From an uncultured Bacillaceae bacterium (GTDB lineage Bacteria; Bacillota; Bacilli; Bacillales; Pradoshiaceae): a DNA stretch of 12,126 nt. The notes beneath the pieces are model-generated. The model had not been told where the DNA came from. It did no database searches and was given only the letters and a program-made list of their open reading frames with translations. How positions within the stretch are numbered: the stretch's first letter is position 1; every line of letters begins with the position of its first letter. Location of the stretch: NCBI GenBank assembly GCA_904501845.1, contig CAJGCH010000063.1, forward strand, positions 1-12,126, read 5' to 3'. The translations under genes and the position numbers were made by a program. Below, piece after piece: positions 7,186-12,126 of the stretch.

Positions 7186-9855
7186 TTATTTGGATTTACT
7201 TACATAAAATGTTCCAGCCAGCAAAAAAGTTGGAATTGAAGCCATGCCAAGAATTAGCAGCCAATCCCGCGGGGCAATTGAGACTGTGTGGAACACTTGC
7301 TGAAGCGGCGGATAATAGAGAGCAATGAGCATTAATACGAGTGATGAGACTACCGCCCATACAAGATACATATTCCCAAATGGATTCCTTGAGAAGATGG
7401 ACTTTTCGCTTCGGCAATCAAAGACATGGATGAGCTGCGCCAACACCAATGTTGCAAATGCCACCGTCTGGGCATATTGGAGATTATCCGGATTAGACTT
7501 ATAGACGGTCATGAACGCAAGCAAGGTTGCTGAGCCAATCAAAAATCCCCTCGAAACTATTTTCCAGCCCAGACCTCTGGCGAAAACCCCTTCCTTCGGG
7601 TGCCTTGGCGGGCGTTTCATCACATTCTCCTCCGGCTTATCAAGCCCGAGTGCCATGGCAGGCAGCCCATCTGTCACAAGGTTGACCCATAGGATTTGAA
7701 TCGGTAAAAGCGGCAGCGGAAGGCCAATAATCATCGCAAACAACATCACAAGAATCTCCCCCACATTCGAGGCTAACAAATACCGGATGAACTTGCGGAT
7801 ATTTTCGTAGATGTTCCGGCCTTCCTTAATGGCTGCTTTGATCGTGGCAAAATTATCATCCAGCAGGATTAAGGAGGATGTCTCCTTTGCGACATCTGTT
7901 CCTGAGATTCCCATCGCAATCCCTATATCTGCCGCCTTGATTGCAGGAGCATCATTGACTCCATCACCAGTCATGGCAACAATATGACCTCTTTTCTGGA
8001 ATGCTGATACGATTTTCAGCTTATGTTCTGGAGAAACACGTGCAAAAACAGACGTTTCTTCCACAATCTCTGTCAGGTCTTCAGCTGACATTTTGTCCAA
8101 TTCGGCTCCTGAAACAACTCTGTCCCCTTTGTGGTAGATGCCGAGCTTCTCCCCGATAGCCTTTGCAGTCACCATATGATCTCCCGTAATCATCACGGTC
8201 TTAATCCCTGCATCCCTGCATTCTTGAACAGCTTGGGCCACTTCTGCCCTCGGCGGGTCCATCATTCCCTGCAACCCAAGGAAAACCAGGTCGCATTCCG
8301 CGTCACCCTCATCCAGGATAGCCTTATTGCCAGGAACACTTTTAAAGGCAACAGCAATTGTGCGCAGTGCCTGTTCAGCCATATGCTCAGTAGACGCCAT
8401 AATTATATCAAGCATCTTTTCGTCCATCCGCTGAATGCGGCCATTCATCTGAACCGCGCTGCAGCGGCCAAGAAGGACATCTGGCGCGCCCTTTGTAATA
8501 ATGAATTGCCTCCCGTTTGCATCCTTTACCATGACACTCATCAGCTTTCGTTCTGACTCAAACGGAAATTCCTTTAAAATTTGATAGTTCTCAAACTGAA
8601 GCTGTCTGTCGATGCCCTTTTTCATGGCAGCAACGAGCATAGCTCCCTCAGTCGGATCCCCATCTATATAATAGTTCTTTTTCTTTAATTTCAGTTCGGC
8701 ATTATTGCATAGGATTCCATAGGTCAAAAGCTGCCGGACCTCCGTGTCATCCGTGATGCCCTGCAAGCATTCAATCTCGCCTGCCGGCTCGAACCCCTTG
8801 CCAGTAACGCTCCAATCACTTCCCCCTGCCCAGAGTCTTGTGACCATCATTTTATTTTCGGTCATGGTCCCAGTCTTATCCGAGCAAATGACCGATGCAC
8901 AGCCTAATGTCTCCACGGCGGGTAGCTTGCGGACGATGGCATTTTTCCGAATCATCCTCTGTACGCCGAGCGACAAGGCAACCGTGACAATGGCAGGCAA
9001 TCCTTCTGGAATGGCGGCCACGGCGAGCGATACTCCCGCAAGAACCATCGTATATAAATTATTCCCTTGCAAAACACCAATCCCGACAACCAATAAAGTC
9101 AGGAAAAGGGCGGCAACAATCAAGATTTTTCCTAATTGCTCGAGTCTTATTTGCAAAGGCGTTTGCTGGCTTTGGGCATTCTGGAGCAAATCGGCAATCT
9201 GGCCCATCGCTGTTTTCATTCCCGTAGCGACGACCACTCCCTCACCTGAGCCCCTCGTCACAAGCGTGCCCATAAAAGCCATATTCACTTGATCGCCGAT
9301 GCCGGCACTTTCCTTCTTCATCCTGTCAGAAGATTTTACGACCGGGAGTGATTCCCCAGTCAAGGCAGATTCCTCAACCTCCAGGCTTTGCGCCTTCGTT
9401 ATTCGTATATCAGCGCCAATTCGGTCCCCGCTTATGAATTTAACGATATCCCCAGGCACGCAGTCCTTTGCCTGAATTTTAGTCCATAGCCCATCTCTTT
9501 GCACCATCATCTGCGGAGCTGCCATTTCCTTCAAAGCTGATAATGACTTCTCCGCCTTTCGTTCCTGGAAAAAACCTAAAAATCCATTCACCAGTACAAT
9601 CATGATAATCGCAATGGCATCAATATATTCCCCGAGCAAACCGCTAACCAGCGTCGCAGCCAGAAGAATCAGCACCATAAAGTCCTTAAATTGATTGAAA
9701 AACAGCAAGAGCGCGGACTGCTTTTCCCCTTCTGCCAGCTCATTATGTCCATATTGCTTTAACCGTTTCTTTGCTTCCTGATGGCTCAATCCCTTTTTCG
9801 CATCTACATTAAAAGCGGATTGTAACTGATCTTTGTCCATTTCTACCAACTTCAT
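7186..9855 (-). CDS. yloB: P-type Ca2+-transporting ATPase (SERCA-like, P2A)
   Basis: This membrane pump exports Ca2+ using ATP. The 889-residue protein has the complete P-type plan. An N-terminal cation-ATPase segment is followed by membrane helices, TGES at 166-169 in the actuator domain, PEGLP with Glu284 in M4, phosphorylation motif DKTGT with Asp326, nucleotide-site KGAPD from 455, TGDGVND at 629-635 and four further C-terminal helices. Ca2+ ligands known from SERCA are visible: Glu284, Asn697 and Glu700 (ASNVGE, M5), and Asn725, Thr728 and Asp729 (NLVTDGLP, M6). Where SERCA has Glu908 in M8, this protein has Gln807 (VLAQLIHVF). The ATG at 9855 gives MKLVEMDKD, like the B. subtilis start. 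Its AAGGAGG box is 13 nt away, longer than usual. The frame extends to an ATG at 9906 without a binding site. It is transcribed away from rqcH. Confidence 0.95.
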   Translation of the reverse strand: MKLVEMDKDQLQSAFNVDAKKGLSHQEAKKRLKQYGHNELAEGEKQSALLLFFNQFKDFMVLILLAATLVSGLLGEYIDAIAIIMIVLVNGFLGFFQERKAEKSLSALKEMAAPQMMVQRDGLWTKIQAKDCVPGDIVKFISGDRIGADIRITKAQSLEVEESALTGESLPVVKSSDRMKKESAGIGDQVNMAFMGTLVTRGSGEGVVVATGMKTAMGQIADLLQNAQSQQTPLQIRLEQLGKILIVAALFLTLLVVGIGVLQGNNLYTMVLAGVSLAVAAIPEGLPAIVTVALSLGVQRMIRKNAIVRKLPAVETLGCASVICSDKTGTMTENKMMVTRLWAGGSDWSVTGKGFEPAGEIECLQGITDDTEVRQLLTYGILCNNAELKLKKKNYYIDGDPTEGAMLVAAMKKGIDRQLQFENYQILKEFPFESERKLMSVMVKDANGRQFIITKGAPDVLLGRCSAVQMNGRIQRMDEKMLDIIMASTEHMAEQALRTIAVAFKSVPGNKAILDEGDAECDLVFLGLQGMMDPPRAEVAQAVQECRDAGIKTVMITGDHMVTAKAIGEKLGIYHKGDRVVSGAELDKMSAEDLTEIVEETSVFARVSPEHKLKIVSAFQKRGHIVAMTGDGVNDAPAIKAADIGIAMGISGTDVAKETSSLILLDDNFATIKAAIKEGRNIYENIRKFIRYLLASNVGEILVMLFAMIIGLPLPLLPIQILWVNLVTDGLPAMALGLDKPEENVMKRPPRHPKEGVFARGLGWKIVSRGFLIGSATLLAFMTVYKSNPDNLQYAQTVAFATLVLAQLIHVFDCRSEKSIFSRNPFGNMYLVWAVVSSLVLMLIALYYPPLQQVFHTVSIAPRDWLLILGMASIPTFLLAGTFYVSKSK

Positions 9856-9868
9856 GTAACAAATACAA

Positions 9869-9875
9869 CCTCCTT
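9869..9875 (-). promoter_or_regulatory. Strong but distant ribosome binding site of yloB
   Basis: AAGGAGG on the minus strand lies 13 nt before the ATG at 9853-9855. A TTG at 9860-9862 lies at the more usual 6-nt distance but in a different frame. The box confirms that the start is near here rather than at the upstream ATG at 9906. Confidence 0.75.
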
Positions 9876-9911
9876 CATACAATCCGAATAACTTACTTTT
9901 GTACATGTTTA

Positions 9912-9940
9912 TTCAGAGTTGTCCCGAAAAATGCTATACT
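9912..9940 (+). promoter_or_regulatory. Sigma-A-like promoter of rqcH
   Basis: A -35 box TTCAGA (9912-9917, 4 of 6 matches) is followed by a 17-nt spacer and an extended -10, TGC TATACT (-10 at 9935-9940, 5 of 6 matches). Transcription would start near 9947 and leave a leader of about 60 nt. The leader contains a small hairpin, GGCAG at 9969-9973 with CTGCC at 9982-9986. No equally good promoter was found for yloB on the other strand. Confidence 0.7.
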
Positions 9941-10007
9941 TGTTAGGCTACATAATTTTAAAGAAACCGGCAGTATCATATCTGCCTTAATGAAGAAGGT
10001 GTTAGAC

Positions 10008-11714
10008 ATGTCCTTTGACGGATTTTTTACTAGAGCCATGACGGAGGAACTTTCCGCCACGCTCAAAAGCGGACGAATCACAAAGATTCACCAGCCATAT
10101 AAAAACGAACTGATTCTTGTTGTCAGAGCCGGAAGGGAGAACCATAAGCTCCTCCTCTCAGCCCATCCAAGCTATGCGCGTGTCCAACTGACCAAGGAAA
10201 GTTATGAGAACCCAACAGACGCACCAATGTTTTGCATGCTCCTTCGCAAGCATTTGGAGGGTTATTTTATAGAGAAAATCGAACAGCCTGGGCTAGAGCG
10301 GCTTATCACCTTTAAAGTGAACGGCCGCAATGAAATCGGTGACCTGGCTCCTAAACTGTTAATCATTGAGATTATGGGAAAACATAGCAATATCATCCTT
10401 GTTGACGAAGAGAAAAACATGATTATTGATTGCATTAAACATGTTCCTCCTTCCCTAAACAGCTACCGGACCTTGCTGCCAGGGCATCCTTATGTGCTTC
10501 CTCCGACACAAGATAAATTCAATCCATTAGAGAACATGGAGCAGGGATTATCCCATCTTGATTATTTCGCCGGCAGAATTGATAAACAGCTTGTATCGAC
10601 TTTTAAGGGTCTCTCTCCGCTTCTTGCAAAGGAAATTACGCACAGAGCAGGGCTCGTAAATCGCGAAACTGTGCCTCAAAGCTTCAAGGCTGTAATGGAA
10701 CAGATAGATACCCATCGATATGAACCAACATTAATCAGCAGTGAATCAAAGGAAGCTTTCTACCTGCTTGACCTTGAGCATGTAAAAGGGACAAAGAAAC
10801 ATTTTGACTCATTAAGCGAGCTTCTCGACCGCTTCTATTTCCGAAAGGCAGATCGAGACCGCGTCAAACAGCAGGCACATGATCTTGAACGCCTGCTGCA
10901 AAACGAAAAAGAGAAAAATGTAAAAAAACTGCTAAAGCTTGAGGACACTCTTGTTGATTCCGAAAAGGCAGAAATCTTCAAAAAATATGGCGAGCTTATC
11001 ACGAGCCATATTTATGCCTTAAAGAAAGGCATGAAAACAGCAGAAGTTATCGACTTTTATGATGAAAACCAGCCATCACTTACCATTGAGCTGAACGAAA
11101 GGCTAACACCATCAGAAAATGCTCAGAAATACTTTGCCAAGTATCAAAAAGCAAAGAAATCCGTTGCCTATGTAAACGAACAAATCGAGCTCACCAAAAA
11201 AGAAATCGACTATCTTGAAAACCTCATTCATCAAATGAACACTGCCTCTCCGAAGGACCTGCAAGAGATCAGGGAAGAATTAGAGGAAGGCGGCTATGTC
11301 AAGAAACGGGTAAGCAAAAAAGGCGGGAAGAAAAAAGACACGAAGCCAACACTTGATACATACGTATCCAGCGACGGCACAGATATCCTTGTCGGAAAGA
11401 ATAATAAGCAAAACGACTACCTGACCAACCGGCTCGCACCAAAGAACGCCCTTTGGTTCCATACGAAGGATATCCCGGGCTCCCATGTCGTCATCAGGGA
11501 CGCTGACCCTTCCGACCAAACCATCAAAGAGGCTGCCATCCTTGCCGCATACTTCAGCAAGGCGCGCCAATCAAGCCAAGTACCTGTTGACTCAACCTTA
11601 ATCAGGCATGTCAAAAAACCGGCCGGCGCCAAACCGGGATTTGTCACCTATGACAATCAAACAACCTATTATGTAACACCAGATGAAGAGCTCGTACTTT
11701 CAATGAAGAAATAA
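10008..11714 (+). CDS. rqcH: Ribosome quality control factor RqcH (NFACT family, YloA/FbpA)
   Basis: RqcH binds 50S subunits blocked by an unfinished peptidyl-tRNA and recruits tRNA-Ala, adding a C-terminal alanine tail that marks the chain for degradation. Older annotations call it fibronectin-binding protein. The 568-residue protein opens MSFDGFFTRAM and has the NFACT-N region (GRITKIHQPYK, LLLSAHPSYARV, MFCMLLRKHLEG, IEIMGKHSNIIL). A helical and coiled-coil middle follows (about 280-430), then a lysine-rich linker and the NFACT-R domain (about 448-540: ILVGKNNKQNDYL, HTKDIPGSHVVIR, RHVKKPAGAKPGFVTY). Residue 97 is Glu where the B. subtilis protein has the functionally important Asp97; the adjacent Arg98 is kept. 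The frame extends to an ATG at 9990, but the ATG at 10008 has AAGGTG a few bases ahead and fits the family. It is divergent from yloB, with its own promoter and terminator. Confidence 0.96.
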   Translation: MSFDGFFTRAMTEELSATLKSGRITKIHQPYKNELILVVRAGRENHKLLLSAHPSYARVQLTKESYENPTDAPMFCMLLRKHLEGYFIEKIEQPGLERLITFKVNGRNEIGDLAPKLLIIEIMGKHSNIILVDEEKNMIIDCIKHVPPSLNSYRTLLPGHPYVLPPTQDKFNPLENMEQGLSHLDYFAGRIDKQLVSTFKGLSPLLAKEITHRAGLVNRETVPQSFKAVMEQIDTHRYEPTLISSESKEAFYLLDLEHVKGTKKHFDSLSELLDRFYFRKADRDRVKQQAHDLERLLQNEKEKNVKKLLKLEDTLVDSEKAEIFKKYGELITSHIYALKKGMKTAEVIDFYDENQPSLTIELNERLTPSENAQKYFAKYQKAKKSVAYVNEQIELTKKEIDYLENLIHQMNTASPKDLQEIREELEEGGYVKKRVSKKGGKKKDTKPTLDTYVSSDGTDILVGKNNKQNDYLTNRLAPKNALWFHTKDIPGSHVVIRDADPSDQTIKEAAILAAYFSKARQSSQVPVDSTLIRHVKKPAGAKPGFVTYDNQTTYYVTPDEELVLSMKK

Positions 11715-11727
11715 AGAACGAAACAAG

Positions 11728-11765
11728 AAAAATGCCTTCCCATGCAGCGGGAAGGCATTTTTCGG
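11728..11765 (+). terminator. Intrinsic terminator of rqcH
   Basis: Fourteen nt after the stop codon, AAAAATGCCTTCCC and GGGAAGGCATTTTT form a perfect 14-bp stem around a 7-nt loop, ending in a T-run. The core AATGCCTTCCC/GGGAAGGCATT is GC-rich. The A-run on the left side makes it usable in both directions, which would suit a convergent gene beyond the window. Confidence 0.93.
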
Positions 11766-11972
11766 TTTATAGATGGGCCAGGTTTCGGCCACCCTTTCCC
11801 CATCTTTCCTGCCTGAAGCCTGGGCGATAGGTGGGCTTTGCCTGGCTTTCCCCATACTTCCACCACCCTTTCCCCACCTTTCCTGCCTGAAGCATGGGCG
11901 ATAGATGGGCTTTGCCTGGCTTCTCCCATACTTCCACCACCCTTTCCCCACCTTTCCTATATGAAGCCTGGG

Positions 11973-12009
11973 TGAAAGGTGGGCTTTGCCTGGCTTTCAC
12001 CATCTTTCG
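11973..12009. repeat. Hairpin-forming inverted repeat, third full junction of the array
   Basis: TGAAAGGTGG (11973-11982) can pair with CCATCTTTCG (12000-12009) over 10 positions, with two G-T wobbles in the plus-strand sense, around a 17-nt loop. A competing 8-bp perfect pairing, GGTGAAAG (11971-11978) with CTTTCACC (11994-12001), is also possible. Confidence 0.65.
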
Positions 12010-12046
12010 ACCACCCCTTCCCCACCTTTCCTGCCTGAAGCCTGGG

Positions 12047-12083
12047 CGAAGGATGGGCATTGCCTGGCTTCTCCCATCCTTCG
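12047..12083. repeat. Perfect 11-bp inverted repeat, fourth junction of the array
   Basis: CGAAGGATGGG (12047-12057) is the exact reverse complement of CCCATCCTTCG (12073-12083), with a 15-nt loop that carries the conserved TTGCCTGGCTT. Compared with the copy 74 bp earlier, one A-T pair has become G-C through changes on both arms. Confidence 0.75.
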
Positions 12084-12103
12084 ACCACCCTTTTTCGCCA
12101 TAC

Positions 12104-12126
12104 AAAAAACTCCCTGCTTTTTATGC
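12104..12126. terminator. Possible half of a terminator cut by the window edge
   Basis: The last bases read AAAAAACTCCCTGC, then TTTTTATGC at the edge. An A-run followed by a GC-rich arm resembles the left half of a bidirectional terminator, like the one after rqcH. If so, AGGGAGT with a T-run should follow outside the window, and a convergent minus-strand gene would lie beyond. This is a guess from half a structure. Confidence 0.25.

Larger units (their letters stand above)
11771..12092. repeat. Tandem array of a 74-bp repeat downstream of rqcH
   Basis: This is the only stretch over 300 bp without a gene. GGGC(T/A)TTGCCTGGCTT recurs at 11833, 11907, 11981 and 12055, a period of exactly 74 bp. 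A degenerate first copy begins at 11775 and has lost 16 bp, giving a 58-bp step. The last copy stops about 37 bp in, where the sequence changes to TTTTTCGCC. Full copies differ at scattered positions. The plus strand is pyrimidine-rich (runs such as CCACCCTTTCCCCACCTTTCC) and the minus strand correspondingly G-rich. Each junction contains an imperfect inverted repeat. There are no unique spacers as in CRISPR. 74 is not a multiple of 3, so the open minus-strand frames across the array do not look like a repeat protein. Its role is unknown. Confidence 0.93.

Noticed and set aside
8131..9292. Plus-strand frames of 141 and 182 residues inside yloB
   Set aside because: They are antisense shadows of a fully conserved P-type ATPase frame, with no recognisable motif or convincing start site.
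9919..9940. TTGTCC at 9919-9924 as the -35 box of rqcH
   Set aside because: It is only 10 nt from the TATACT -10 box. TTCAGA at 9912-9917 has the proper 17-nt spacing.
9990..10007. Upstream ATG for rqcH adding six residues (MKKVLD)
   Set aside because: The AAGGTG ribosome binding site overlaps these codons, and the family starts at MSFDG.
11771..12092. CRISPR array
   Set aside because: The 74-bp units follow each other directly with no unique spacers, and no cas gene is in view.
12001..12101. A 33-codon minus-strand ORF from the ATG at 12099-12101 with AGGGAG 8 nt upstream
   Set aside because: The AGGGAG is better explained as one arm of a possible terminator, the coding part is repeat sequence, and the frame is not kept in the neighbouring copies.
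11669..12105. Open minus-strand frames of 83-112 residues across the repeat array, rich in Gly, Lys, Arg and Pro
   Set aside because: They arise because the 74-bp unit has few stops in several frames. The period is not a multiple of 3, so successive units are read in different frames, and the frames run into the rqcH terminator. No recognisable domain.

Overview
The window comes from a low-to-moderate GC Firmicute, most likely a Bacillaceae species. Every protein that can be read resembles the Bacillus subtilis orthologue in length and motifs. From memory, the gene order also matches the B. subtilis rqcH(yloA) - yloB - yloC - remA - gmk - rpoZ - coaBC - priA - def - fmt block. The window shows that block from its fmt end, so all genes except rqcH lie on the minus strand. 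No phage gene, insertion sequence, CRISPR array, tRNA or rRNA was seen.

Layout from left to right. Positions 1-4826 hold fmt (cut by the window edge), def, priA and coaBC on the minus strand, packed with 1-nt and 4-nt overlaps or an 18-nt gap. Positions 4827-5041 are a 215-bp spacer with two minus-strand intrinsic terminators, a 12-bp perfect palindrome between them and a possible leader hairpin ahead of coaBC. Positions 5042-7080 hold rpoZ, gmk, remA and yloC, again on the minus strand and tightly packed. A strong minus-strand terminator at 7131-7168 separates them from yloB, a large P-type Ca2+-ATPase gene (7186-9855). A divergent spacer then leads to rqcH (10008-11714) on the plus strand, with a good sigma-A-like promoter and its own terminator. 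From about 11771 to 12092 there is an array of a 74-bp tandem repeat, and the window ends inside what may be half of another terminator.

The genes cover the core information and nucleotide machinery. Fmt and Def put on and remove the formyl group of the initiator methionine. RqcH rescues stalled 50S subunits by alanine tailing. PriA restarts replication forks. RpoZ is the omega subunit of RNA polymerase. Gmk feeds GTP synthesis. CoaBC makes 4'-phosphopantetheine for coenzyme A. RemA activates biofilm matrix genes. YloC is a YicC-family ribonuclease. YloB pumps Ca2+.

Most of the window is an ordinary conserved housekeeping locus. The part least explained by known features is the 74-bp repeat array after rqcH. 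Its last two full hairpins differ by a compensatory base-pair change. Secondary points are the rpoZ-coaBC spacer, the likely TTG start of gmk, and a Glu in RqcH at the position where B. subtilis and S. aureus have Asp.
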